Below are positions 19,241 through 27,580 of a DNA stretch of 64,000 nt, in pieces. Position 1 is the first letter of the stretch; every line of letters starts with the position of its first letter. Origin of the DNA: Pseudomonadota bacterium (lineage in GTDB: Bacteria; Pseudomonadota; Gammaproteobacteria; Burkholderiales; Gallionellaceae); NCBI GenBank assembly GCA_021821945.1, contig JAJZTF010000007.1:62001-126000 (forward strand), written 5' to 3'. The translations under genes were made by a program, and so were the position numbers. Under the pieces are notes generated by a model. It did no database searches. It worked only from the letters and a program-made list of their open reading frames with translations, and had not been told where the DNA came from.

Positions 19241-19696
19241 ATGGACAGCTACGACATCGGGATGCTGCGCATCCTCCAGCAGGAGGGGAGGATAAGCAAT
19301 CAGGACCTGGCAAACCGCATCGGCCTCTCCCCTTCTCCCTGCCTGCGGCGCCTGCATGCGCTCGAGGAATCCGGAATCATCACCGGTTACAGGGCGATGG
19401 TCGATGCAAAGGCGATGGGGCTCTCACTGATGGCGCTGATCCACATCTCGATGGATCAGCACACACCCGAGCGCTTTGCCAACTTCGAGGCGAAGATCGC
19501 GAAGCTGCCAGAGGTGCTGGAATGCCTGCTGATCACGGGACAGGACGCGGACTATCAGCTCAAGGTCGTGGTCAGCGACATGGACGGATACCAGGATCTG
19601 CTCCTGAACAAGATCACGAGGATTGCGGGCGTGACGGGCGTGCACTCGAGCTTCGTGCTGCGCCGCGTGGTCGACAAGACCGCCCTTCCGCTCTAG
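19241..19696 (+). CDS. Lrp/AsnC family transcriptional regulator
   Basis: A 151-aa regulator with an N-terminal HTH (EGRISNQDLANRIGLSPSPCLRRL) and a C-terminal RAM/ligand-sensing domain (LITGQDADYQLKVVV, GVTGVHSSFVLRRVV). AAGGAAAA precedes the ATG. It diverges from leuA, with an AT-rich 150-bp spacer, so leuA is a likely target and leucine or a related amino acid a likely ligand; neither is shown by the sequence. The 3' end overlaps the convergent SulP gene by a few bases. Confidence 0.92.
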   Translation: MDSYDIGMLRILQQEGRISNQDLANRIGLSPSPCLRRLHALEESGIITGYRAMVDAKAMGLSLMALIHISMDQHTPERFANFEAKIAKLPEVLECLLITGQDADYQLKVVVSDMDGYQDLLLNKITRIAGVTGVHSSFVLRRVVDKTALPL

Positions 19697-21336
19697 GCCG
19701 GCGTCTTGCAGGCCATGAGCGCCTGACCGAACTCGCGGAAACTGTTGTCGGATCCGATCAGGTCGATGATGCCCGCCTTCTCGAGCTTGCCCTGCACCCG
19801 CTCGTTCGCCCCCGAGAGGATCACGCGCACGCCGCGACGGTGCAGGTCCCGTATCACCTCCTCCAGAAACTGCAGGCCGGTGATGTCGATGAAAGGCACC
19901 CAGCGCAGGCGGATGATCAGCACCTTGGGATCGGTGTGCGTGTCCGCCAGCGCGCGCTCGAAGTTTTCCACCGCGCCGAAAAAGAAGGGCCCCTCGACCG
20001 CATAGACCAAGACGCCGGCCGGCAACCGCCCAAGCCCCAGCTGCTCGATCTCCTGGCTCAGCTCCTGTTCGCCTGCGCGGCGCACCTCGACGCTGCTCGC
20101 CATTCGTCTCAGAAAATGCAGGGTGGCCAGGATCACGCCGATATTCACCGCCACCACCAGGTCCGCGAACACGGTGAGAAAAAAAGTCACCAGCAGAATC
20201 ACCACATCCGCCCTGGGCGCGCGCTTTATCATCCTCATGAAGTGGTGCGCCTCGCTCATGTTCCAGCACACCACGAAAAGGATCGCCGCCAGCACCGCGA
20301 GCGGAATGTTGCTTGCCAACGGGGCAAGCAGCATGACGATGAACACCAGGGTAAAGGCATGAACGATCCCTGCAAGCGGGCTGTTGCCGCCGTTCCGGAT
20401 ATTGGTCGCGGTGCGCGCGATCGCCCCGGTCGCCGCGAAACCGCCGAAGAGCGGGGTTATGAGATTGGCGATGCCCTGCCCCATCAATTCCTGATTGGAA
20501 TCGTGGCGCGTGCCGGCCATGCCGTCGGCAACCACGGCTGACAAAAGCGACTCGATGGCGCCCAGCATCGCGATCGTGAAAGCGGGGCCGATCAGATCGA
20601 GGACCTCGCGCACGCTGATGTCAGGCAGGCGCAGCGTCGGCAACCCCTGCGGTATGCCGCCAAAGGTGCTCCCTATCGTGCGCACGCCTGAAAAATGGAA
20701 TGCCGCCTGAAGCATGGTCACCGCCACCAGCGCGACCAGCGGACCCGGGATCCGGCGCAGGAAAGGCAGGCGTGGCGAAACGATCACGAGCGCAAGAGAC
20801 AGCAGCGCAAGACCGGTGGTCGCAGGATGCCACTGAGGAAGAACCTGCAGGAGGTGCCACAGCTTCACATGGAAATGCGTTCCTGCCACTGCGGGCAGGC
20901 CCAGGAAATCGCGCCACTCCCCCACCCAGATGATCACCGCGATGCCCGCAGTGAAACCCAGAATCACCGGGTCCGGAATGAACTTGATGATCGTTCCCAT
21001 GCGCGCCACGCCCAGCAGGAAGAGCATCACCCCCGCCATCAGCGTGGCCACCTGCAGCCCCGCAAAACCGTACTTTGCCGTGATGCCGGAGAGGATCACG
21101 ATGAACGCACCGGTGGGCCCGGCTATCTGTATGCGGCTTCCGCCGAAGAGCGACACCGCAAGGCTGGCAACGATGGCGGTATAGATCCCCTGCTCGGGCT
21201 TTACGCCGGTTGCGATGGCGAAGGCCATCGCCAGCGGCAGCGCAACCACGCCCACGATCAGGCCTGCGATGATGTTGGGCATCCAGTTGCTGCGAACATA
21301 CAACCCCGCCCGCCTGGCTTCGACAAAAGCGATCAT
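19693..21336 (-). CDS. SulP family anion transporter with STAS domain
   Basis: A 547-aa inner-membrane transporter: sulfate-transporter core (AGLIVGVVALPLAMAFAIATG, IQIAGPTGAFIVIL, and LMGQGIANLITPLFGGFAATG) and a C-terminal STAS domain (LIIRLRWVPFIDITGLQFLEE). SulP members carry sulfate, bicarbonate or other anions; the sequence alone does not say which. In an autotroph, bicarbonate is a reasonable alternative to sulfate. No carbonic anhydrase or sulfate-assimilation gene is adjacent. Confidence 0.92.
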   Translation of the reverse strand: MIAFVEARRAGLYVRSNWMPNIIAGLIVGVVALPLAMAFAIATGVKPEQGIYTAIVASLAVSLFGGSRIQIAGPTGAFIVILSGITAKYGFAGLQVATLMAGVMLFLLGVARMGTIIKFIPDPVILGFTAGIAVIIWVGEWRDFLGLPAVAGTHFHVKLWHLLQVLPQWHPATTGLALLSLALVIVSPRLPFLRRIPGPLVALVAVTMLQAAFHFSGVRTIGSTFGGIPQGLPTLRLPDISVREVLDLIGPAFTIAMLGAIESLLSAVVADGMAGTRHDSNQELMGQGIANLITPLFGGFAATGAIARTATNIRNGGNSPLAGIVHAFTLVFIVMLLAPLASNIPLAVLAAILFVVCWNMSEAHHFMRMIKRAPRADVVILLVTFFLTVFADLVVAVNIGVILATLHFLRRMASSVEVRRAGEQELSQEIEQLGLGRLPAGVLVYAVEGPFFFGAVENFERALADTHTDPKVLIIRLRWVPFIDITGLQFLEEVIRDLHRRGVRVILSGANERVQGKLEKAGIIDLIGSDNSFREFGQALMACKTPA

Positions 21337-21502
21337 GCCTCCAACCCTTCCTCATGCCTGCACGACCCCATGATAACAAAGTCCCCCGGACCGCTCAAAC
21401 GGCAGCCTCTTCAAAAGGGCAAACCACCCCGGGGCCGGTTTAATGGCGGTTCATGGAGAGCGCGGCCACCGCGCATTGTTGCAGCCTTGCCGGGTTATGG
21501 AG

Positions 21503-22456
21503 TCAGAAGGGATCGGCGAATATCTCGCGCATGGAGGCGCCCGCGAAGAAGGTCTGCTTTTTGGCCGCGTTCACCATCAGCGGATTGCCGCACAGGAAGA
21601 CGCGCCATCCCGAAAGATCCGGATGCTCGGCTAGCGCCGCCTCGTGCACCATGCCCTTCGCATAGCCTTCTGGCGCATCGCCCTCGGAAACGCAAGGCCT
21701 GTAGCTGAAATTGGGATAGAGGCTTTCGAGCTTTCTCAGCTCTTCCACCATATAGAAACCGTATACATCGTAACTGCCGTGATAAAGACAGAGCCTGCCC
21801 CTGTGCCCGCTCTGCAGCGCATCGCGCACGATCCCGTAAAGCGGAGCCAGACCGGTTCCCGTCCCGATCAGCATGATGTCCTGGTCCGGATTGCCGGGCG
21901 CGTAAAAGCAGTCTCCCGCAGCCTCGGATATCTCGATCCGGTCACCCGCCTTTAGATTCTCGAAGAGCCAGCCGCTCACAAGCCCATTGGGCACCCTGCG
22001 CACGTGGATCGCAAGCGATTCGTCCATCACCGGCACGCTGGCAAGCGAATAGCTTCTTGAAGTGGACTCGTCCCTGTACAGGTTCAGGAACTGCCCCGCC
22101 CTGTATTCGAATTTCCTCGAAGGATTGAGCTTGATGCCGAGAATGTCGGGCTTCAGTCGCTCGACGCTCACGACCTCTGCAGCAAGCCTGTTGATCCCCG
22201 CTTCCGGCAAAGCCACCTCGATGTCGCCCTGGGGATGGCAGGAACACGCAAGAAAATAGTTCTGCATCGCAAGCGTAGGCTTCAACCCAGCCTGAGCCTG
22301 CGCCGGCACCTCCCCGCTTACCGCCCGCATCAGACAGGTCTGGCAGACCCCGGAGCGGCAGGAGGAGGGAATGGGAACACCCCGGGCAGTCAGACAGTCG
22401 AGAACCGAATCGCTCCCGCACTCGTACGACTGCCCGCCATAGATCACCTTGGCCAT
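21503..22456 (-). CDS. 2Fe-2S ferredoxin/FAD/NAD(P)H oxidoreductase, probable hemoglobin reductase
   Basis: A 317-aa electron-transfer protein: N-terminal plant-type 2Fe-2S domain (CRSGVCQTCLM, later CSCHP), then an FAD-binding domain (RSYSLAS) and NAD-binding domain (DIMLIGTGTGLAPLYGIV; VFLCGNPLMV). Such fusions feed electrons to oxygenases. Here it starts 12 bases after the truncated hemoglobin gene, so its likely partner is that hemoglobin, making an NO dioxygenase pair. This partnership is inferred from context and the shared NsrR-type control region. Confidence 0.88.
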   Translation of the reverse strand: MAKVIYGGQSYECGSDSVLDCLTARGVPIPSSCRSGVCQTCLMRAVSGEVPAQAQAGLKPTLAMQNYFLACSCHPQGDIEVALPEAGINRLAAEVVSVERLKPDILGIKLNPSRKFEYRAGQFLNLYRDESTSRSYSLASVPVMDESLAIHVRRVPNGLVSGWLFENLKAGDRIEISEAAGDCFYAPGNPDQDIMLIGTGTGLAPLYGIVRDALQSGHRGRLCLYHGSYDVYGFYMVEELRKLESLYPNFSYRPCVSEGDAPEGYAKGMVHEAALAEHPDLSGWRVFLCGNPLMVNAAKKQTFFAGASMREIFADPF

Positions 22457-22468
22457 GGGGGTACGCGC

Positions 22469-22831
22469 TTACTTGCCCAGCACGTCTTTTCTTGTGCTCT
22501 CGGCGATCGCCGCAGCCTGCGCGATCAGGTTCGCCGGCACATTGAGCTCGGTCAGCGTTGCACCGATATGCTCCATCACCGCGTCGAAATGGGAGTCATT
22601 GAGTCCCTGGGCGACCAGATGGGCATGACCCCTTCTCATGTCCTCGCCGGTATAGTTGTGAGGCCCGCCGAAAGCCATCGTCAGGAAGGCCTTCTGCTTG
22701 GCAGCCTGCTTGTCCATGTCGACGCCCTCGAAGAAACGGTTGATGCGGTCGTCCTTCAGAACCTTGCGATAAAAAATATCCACAGCAGCATTGACCGCAG
22801 CTTCACCACCGATATCAGTGTACAGACTCAA
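22469..22831 (-). CDS. Group I truncated hemoglobin
   Basis: A 120-aa 2-on-2 globin: SLYTDIGGEAAVNAAVDIFY at the start, FFEGVDMDKQAAKQKAFL, Tyr-containing GGPHNYTG and the heme-ligand histidine in RRGHAHLVAQGL. The start is a TTG with an AAGGAG site 6 bases upstream; it gives the exact family N-terminus, and longer ATG starts run into the operator region. Known trHb1 proteins bind O2 and oxidise NO to nitrate. Gene order with a reductase and divergent nsrR supports NO detoxification. Confidence 0.93.
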   Translation of the reverse strand: MSLYTDIGGEAAVNAAVDIFYRKVLKDDRINRFFEGVDMDKQAAKQKAFLTMAFGGPHNYTGEDMRRGHAHLVAQGLNDSHFDAVMEHIGATLTELNVPANLIAQAAAIAESTRKDVLGK

Positions 22832-22880
22832 TTTGATCTCCTTTGTCGTTTTGCCATCAAGGCACACAGTTGTCGAATCG

Positions 22881-22903
22881 GAATACATGCTTAACATGTA
22901 TTC
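22881..22903. promoter_or_regulatory. Perfect 23-bp palindrome, likely NsrR operator
   Basis: GAATACATG-CTTAA-CATGTATTC: 9-bp arms, perfect. Read as two 11-bp half-sites around one base it resembles the NsrR consensus (ATGYATTT repeats). It lies about 50 bases upstream of the hemoglobin start and 134 bases upstream of nsrR, so it could repress the hemoglobin operon. A further half-site-like TGCATCTT lies at 22908-22915. Confidence 0.65.
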
Positions 22904-23037
22904 TGAGTGCATCTTAAAGCCACCCAAGGATCGCGTCAAGCGGAAAATTCATCCCGACCCATCTCATGCATCTTCCAAAGACATGCGCTTCATTGGCATA
23001 ATGCGATGCACAGGACAAATACCGGCCCACCCCAAAG

Positions 23038-23487
23038 ATGCGTTTAACGTTATATACGGATTATTCACTGCGCGTGCTGCTCTACCTCGCGCAGAAGGAG
23101 GACGAGCTCGTCACCATCACGGAGCTTGCCGACTTTTACAGCATCTCCCGCAACCATCTCGTGAAAGTCGTGCATAACCTGGGCCTTAACGGCTATATCG
23201 AGACCAATCGCGGAAGGGGCGGCGGAATCAGGCTGGCGCGGCCTGCGAAGGACATGCAGATAGGGGAGATCGTGCGCTCGACCGAACCCGACTTCGATTT
23301 GCTGGAATGCTTCGACGAGGAAACCGACCGCTGCGTGGTCAGCAAGTCCTGCTCGCTGAAGGGCGTGATACACGAAGCTCAGCGGAACTTTCTTGGGGTG
23401 CTGGACAAGTACACGCTCGCCGACATGGCCCTGAAGAAAAAACCGGGCGGCTCATTCAAGTCCATCCCGATCCTGCAAAAAGCATAG
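23038..23487 (+). CDS. nsrR: Rrf2-family NO-sensing repressor NsrR
   Basis: A 149-aa Rrf2 regulator: MRLTLYTDYSLRVLLYLA, winged helix with SRNHLVKVVHNLGLNGYIET, and three cysteines in C-x7-C-x5-C arrangement (CFDEETDRCVVSKSC) that bind the Fe-S cluster in NsrR. Loss of the cluster on contact with NO relieves repression. The nearby hemoglobin and its palindrome are the obvious targets. The gene ends one base from the convergent respiratory operon. Confidence 0.92.
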   Translation: MRLTLYTDYSLRVLLYLAQKEDELVTITELADFYSISRNHLVKVVHNLGLNGYIETNRGRGGGIRLARPAKDMQIGEIVRSTEPDFDLLECFDEETDRCVVSKSCSLKGVIHEAQRNFLGVLDKYTLADMALKKKPGGSFKSIPILQKA

Positions 23488-23688
23488 CTACTTCTTACCG
23501 CTTCGCCTTTGCACGACATCCCAGGCCATGTAGGCCATCACGCAGAAGACAAGCGTGCAGACGGCGAAGATGATGCGCTGTTCGGATTCGCTGCTGACCA
23601 GCCCGCCGACAAACATGTGCACCGAATATCCCGCGATGAACAGGGCGCCGATGCCGGCCACCAGGAAGATCAGCATCTCGACCATCAT
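23488..23688 (-). CDS. Small two-helix membrane protein (unknown)
   Basis: A 66-aa protein with two hydrophobic helices (MLIFLVAGIGALFIAGYSVHMFVGG and IIFAVCTLVFCVMAYMAWDVV) and a basic tail. I do not recognise it. It overlaps the upstream 485-aa gene by four bases (ATGA) and is the last gene of the long minus-strand operon, so it is probably translated with it. A small electron-transfer-complex subunit is one possibility. Confidence 0.7.
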   Translation of the reverse strand: MMVEMLIFLVAGIGALFIAGYSVHMFVGGLVSSESEQRIIFAVCTLVFCVMAYMAWDVVQRRSGKK

Positions 23689-25142
23689 GCCCCCGGCTTC
23701 CCTGCCGCAGGTTGAACAGGCGGCTGAACCGCCTCGTGCCTGACCTCGACGATCACGCCGCCCTTTCTGAGATCCACGGTCTCGACCCTTCCTGCCTGCA
23801 TCGTCGCAAGATTTCTCGACAGCGCGCTGTTGGCCGGGTCATGCGGATCGAAAAGCAGATAATCAACCCCCTTCAGCATCGCATACAACGCATCGCCGTC
23901 GCGCGCCTCGGGCGGCAGGGGCAGCGCATCGCAGCGGCAACCCAGCATGGTCAATGCCGGCCATTGGCTTGCGACGCGCAACTTGTGTGCAGGGGCCTGC
24001 CCATGCGCATCCTTCAGCATGTCCTCGGCATTCTCGGAAAACGCGCGTATAAGGGCATCCCTAGCCGCAAGCTCGCCAAGCTGGGTGGACTGATAAGCAG
24101 CCTTGTCATTGAGCATGAAGGAAGTCGAGACAAGGAAAATCAGAACCAGCGCGATGCCCCGCTGCGCCCAGAATCCCCCCTCCGCATTGGATCTCAGGAT
24201 CACAGGCAGTCCCCAGTAGAGAACGACGGTCAGCGCGGCCAAGGCAAAGGTGCCATCGCCGATGAAAATTCCGATGACGAGCGATGCAAGCAGCATGCGC
24301 CCGAGCAGATCCTTCCACATTCTGCCGGACTGACTGATCGCGACCCAGAGCAGAAGGAGCAGCATGCCCGTACCTGAAATCCAGCCGCCCACACCCAGAT
24401 CGCCTTCGGAGGGGCCGAGAAGCATGCTGGAGGCCGCCCTCACTGGATTGCCAAACCAAGATATGTGATGCCAGCCCAGGGTCAGGACCAGCGCGATCAC
24501 CGTGGCGGAGATGATCCCGGCGAACACATAGTTGCGGCGTTCGCGATCCAGAGGATTCCTGTGCCAGCTCCAGAGCAGCATCAGGGGATAGGCAAGCCCC
24601 ATGGGATGAAGCGTTGCCGAGATCAGCGCCAGGAAGACCTGACCGAAATACACCCCGCCCAGGGCCTGCCTGGATTCGCGGTATGTCTTGTCAGTCCACG
24701 CCCCCATCGCAAAGACAAAAAGCAAAAAAGGGCCGACCGACATCGTGTCGATCTGGCTCAGCACCAGTGGCGAGATCAGGAGCAGTCCCGTTGCAATCAG
24801 GGATGACTCCTCCTGTTCGCTGATTCCTTTCCGCCAGCCGTGCAGCGCCCATGCGACGATTGCCATCACGATGATCGTCGTCACCTTCGCCGCGATCAGG
24901 TTCCCGGTCCAGAGTGCGCCTGCCGGAATGAAGAACAGCGTGCGAAAATCCGGCAGGCCCATGGTCACGATGGAACTGACCACGCCATCGGCGACGGACC
25001 AGACCAGCAGCAGCGCATGAGCGCCCCCTTCGTCGAGCCCGAAGTTTGTCTTGTTGAGCATCATGATCACGGCGGCACCCCAGAGCGCGAGCGCGAAGTA
25101 GGCCAGATATTCCTTGGGGATGCGCGATAGCAAGTTATTCAT
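23685..25142 (-). CDS. Large polytopic membrane protein, unknown function
   Basis: A 485-aa protein with roughly ten hydrophobic helices in the first 350 residues and a soluble C-terminal part (SQWPALTMLGCRCDALPL, LLFDPHDPANSALSRNL). The overall plan, with an early acidic loop (LDEGGAHALL) and a C-terminal periplasmic-type domain, is loosely like GT-C glycosyltransferases, but no sequence signature confirms this. It lies 72 bases after the SCO gene in the respiratory operon. Confidence 0.7.
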   Translation of the reverse strand: MNNLLSRIPKEYLAYFALALWGAAVIMMLNKTNFGLDEGGAHALLLVWSVADGVVSSIVTMGLPDFRTLFFIPAGALWTGNLIAAKVTTIIVMAIVAWALHGWRKGISEQEESSLIATGLLLISPLVLSQIDTMSVGPFLLFVFAMGAWTDKTYRESRQALGGVYFGQVFLALISATLHPMGLAYPLMLLWSWHRNPLDRERRNYVFAGIISATVIALVLTLGWHHISWFGNPVRAASSMLLGPSEGDLGVGGWISGTGMLLLLLWVAISQSGRMWKDLLGRMLLASLVIGIFIGDGTFALAALTVVLYWGLPVILRSNAEGGFWAQRGIALVLIFLVSTSFMLNDKAAYQSTQLGELAARDALIRAFSENAEDMLKDAHGQAPAHKLRVASQWPALTMLGCRCDALPLPPEARDGDALYAMLKGVDYLLFDPHDPANSALSRNLATMQAGRVETVDLRKGGVIVEVRHEAVQPPVQPAAGKPGA

Positions 25143-25214
25143 ACTCAGTCCGTCGTAGCCAGTTAACCTTGAGATTGTACCGCACTGTCGTCGCGCGCTG
25201 TCTGAAAATCGGCG

Positions 25215-25808
25215 CTACTGGTTGATCGACAAAAGCAGCCTGATGTCTTCTGCCATCTGTTCCGCCGGCGCTTCATAGCGGGAAAGCAGCAAGGGCTTCC
25301 CTCTGGTTCCCAGAAGAAAGATGCCATCGCTGTGATCCAGCGTGTAGCCGCCGTGCTTGTCATACTGCTTCTGGTAATTCACGCCGAAGGACTGGGCGGC
25401 CTGTTGCGTGGCCTTAGCATCGCCATAAAGCCCGAGAAAGGACGGATCGAAAGAAGTCACGAATTTTGCAAGCAGCGCGGGCTTGTCCCGCTCCGGGTCC
25501 AGCGTGACAAATATCACCTGCACCCTGGCCGCATCCGGCCCCAGGATGCGCATTACCTGGGCAAGGTCGGCGAGGGTGGTGGGGCAGACATCCGGACAAT
25601 GGGTATAGCCGAAGAAGAGTACGACGACCTTGCCCCTGAAATCAAGCAGCGTGCGCGGTTTCCCATTGAAGTCGAAAAGCGAGAAGTCCGCATGGGTATG
25701 CTGCCAGGTCACGTCTATCGCATGGTATGGCGAAGGCGGATCGTTCTGGCTGCACGCGGGCAGCAACAGAACAAAGAGCAGCGATGCGGCGAATCCCAAC
25801 CCCCTCAT
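25215..25808 (-). CDS. SCO1/SenC/PrrC family copper-thioredoxin
   Basis: A 197-aa exported lipoprotein (lipobox LLPAC, Cys19) with a thioredoxin fold and the copper ligands CPDVC (71-75) and a distal histidine in LDHSDGIFLL. SCO proteins deliver copper to oxidase CuA or CuB centres or act as thiol reductants. Here it sits in an operon with CcoG and downstream of a cbb3-like oxidase that has CuB but no CuA, so a CuB-loading role is likely, perhaps together with the PCu(A)C protein at 8.1 kb. Confidence 0.92.
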   Translation of the reverse strand: MRGLGFAASLLFVLLLPACSQNDPPSPYHAIDVTWQHTHADFSLFDFNGKPRTLLDFRGKVVVLFFGYTHCPDVCPTTLADLAQVMRILGPDAARVQVIFVTLDPERDKPALLAKFVTSFDPSFLGLYGDAKATQQAAQSFGVNYQKQYDKHGGYTLDHSDGIFLLGTRGKPLLLSRYEAPAEQMAEDIRLLLSINQ

Positions 25809-25815
25809 GCGATGC

Positions 25816-26232
25816 TCACTTGCCCTTCCTGTGAACCGCCTCTTGCTCCCTCTCGGCGTCCTTCTCGTTCTTTATCGAGACTTCATTCCTGTGCACCATG
25901 TACCAGATGAACGCACCGGCTGCGCTGATGTAAAGCAGCGAGCCCAGAAAGCCCGGGTCCTTCACCCAGTCCGTCCATTTCACGACCACACCGGGTCTCA
26001 ATCCCCAGAACGGGAAACTCAATCCCACGCCCACCAGGAACACGCTCGCCACGACCGCCCAGAACCAGTAAGGCACCTTGAGCTGGGATTCCGGAATCTT
26101 CTCGACCAGTTCCCAATCCTCCATGCCGCGCTTGTCCAGGCGCTCTTCGTTGGAGCCGTAGCCGAAGTGATCCTCGCGCAGCTTTCCCCATTGCGTCTTT
26201 TCACCCGACAGTTCCAGATTGTCCTGTTCCAT
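25816..26232 (-). CDS. Two-helix membrane protein, short paralogue of the 212-aa oxidase-operon protein
   Basis: A 138-aa protein. An acidic N-terminal region (residues 1-55) precedes a helix VVASVFLVGVGLSFPFWG and a second helix LLYISAAGAFIWYMVHR. The segment FPFWGLRPGVVV resembles FPLWGQRPTASL in the 212-aa protein at 33755-34393, which has the same two-helix plan. The start at 26232 has AGGAGA 7 bases upstream. It lies between ccoG and SCO. No known family is recognised. Confidence 0.75.
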   Translation of the reverse strand: MEQDNLELSGEKTQWGKLREDHFGYGSNEERLDKRGMEDWELVEKIPESQLKVPYWFWAVVASVFLVGVGLSFPFWGLRPGVVVKWTDWVKDPGFLGSLLYISAAGAFIWYMVHRNEVSIKNEKDAEREQEAVHRKGK

Positions 26233-26242
26233 CACCGTTCTC

Positions 26243-27580
26243 CTAATCGACAAAATGCTGCAATTCAAAGCGCCCGACCCAGCCATCGCGCGAGCGCACC
26301 ACGACCGTAAAGGGATGCAGTCCGTGCGACAGCGAGGGGGACATGGAAAGAAGCACCGATGCCCTCCCGACCGTCGGCAGGCTCACCCTGTTGCCGCTCA
26401 ATGTATAGCTGCCGGCAGGCAGACCTTCCACCGCGACATCCAGTTCCGCAGGGCGATACCGCTTGTTGGCGATCTCGATGCGATAGTCCCGCGCCGACTG
26501 GCTGTGCCCCATCTGCACATATCCCGCAGAGAGGTGGTAGGGCTGGTAAGACCACAAGCCCCAGGCGAACATCGCCACCCCCAGAACCGCAATGGGCATG
26601 GTCCAGCGCATCCGGGACAGGAGCGCGATGGAATTGTCCCTGAACTTGCCCAGCCTGGTTTTCGCGCGCTCCCCGAACTCGAAGCGCAGGAGACCGGTCC
26701 CCCCTTTCTTCGCATGGAGTGCGTTGCACGCATCAATGCAGTCGCCGCAGTTGATGCAGCTGTCGTAGATCATGGTCTTGCGCGGATCGAGCCCGATGAA
26801 GCAGGTGGTCACGCAGAAATTGCACTTCTCGCATTCGGACGACCTGCTCTCGTCGTAGAGCACATGCAGTGTCTCCTTGGTCTTGAAGGAATGCTGCCAG
26901 ACCCTGTAGACGCAGGCGAAGCGGCACCAGAAGTGCCTGAGCACGGAGACATCGAGCAGGATGATCAGCACCCAGACGAAATAGATCCAGTGCAGGGAGC
27001 CCGCAAGCCTGGGATCATTCCTGAACAGGATGAAGGAAAGCACTACGTCCGGCGGATAGAAATAGAGCAGCGGCAACAGCGCGAACAGCATGGAGGCGCC
27101 GATGAGAGACAGGGCAAGCAGGGTCCAGTTGAGCGCCTTGTTCTTGGAGGCGGCAACCTTGAGCGCCTCCCCGTTCAGGCTGATCTCGGCGCGCTTCCCG
27201 AGCAGCTTTCTTGTCATGTGGTTTGCCCATTCAGCCATCGAGTTCTGAGGGCATGCCCAGCCGCAGAACACGGTGCCCGCAGTCGAATAAAGCGCAACCA
27301 GCAGCGTCGCCAGGGTGATCCACAAACCGGTTATCAGGAAAAAGTCGGAAAACCAAACCTGCCATCCCAAAACCACCAGCGCCCCGTTTTCAGGATCGAT
27401 CCTGAATAGCCCGGAAACCGGAATCAACACCAGCGCCACCAGGAATGCAATCTGAACTGCCCGCCGCTTCCAGCGAAAATTGTTCATTCTTGATCCGCCG
27501 CTGACGACCTTCACCGGTATGCTGGATAGCGTCTTGTTCATCGCTGATGACATGTTCACCTTCATTCTAACCGCCTTCAT
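26243..27580 (-). CDS. ccoG: CcoG/RdxA/FixG-type membrane ferredoxin
   Basis: A 445-aa inner-membrane protein linked in cbb3 systems to copper reduction for CuB assembly. It has about five helices, an N-terminal CGWACPQN motif, two 4Fe-4S motifs (CEKCNFCVTTCF and CINCGDCIDACN) and a C-terminal Ig-like domain (YRIEIANKRYRPAELDV ...). The ATG overlaps the stop of the preceding gene (ATGA); an ATG five codons later is an alternative. The neighbours SCO and the cbb3-like oxidase fit. Confidence 0.92.
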   Translation of the reverse strand: MKAVRMKVNMSSAMNKTLSSIPVKVVSGGSRMNNFRWKRRAVQIAFLVALVLIPVSGLFRIDPENGALVVLGWQVWFSDFFLITGLWITLATLLVALYSTAGTVFCGWACPQNSMAEWANHMTRKLLGKRAEISLNGEALKVAASKNKALNWTLLALSLIGASMLFALLPLLYFYPPDVVLSFILFRNDPRLAGSLHWIYFVWVLIILLDVSVLRHFWCRFACVYRVWQHSFKTKETLHVLYDESRSSECEKCNFCVTTCFIGLDPRKTMIYDSCINCGDCIDACNALHAKKGGTGLLRFEFGERAKTRLGKFRDNSIALLSRMRWTMPIAVLGVAMFAWGLWSYQPYHLSAGYVQMGHSQSARDYRIEIANKRYRPAELDVAVEGLPAGSYTLSGNRVSLPTVGRASVLLSMSPSLSHGLHPFTVVVRSRDGWVGRFELQHFVD

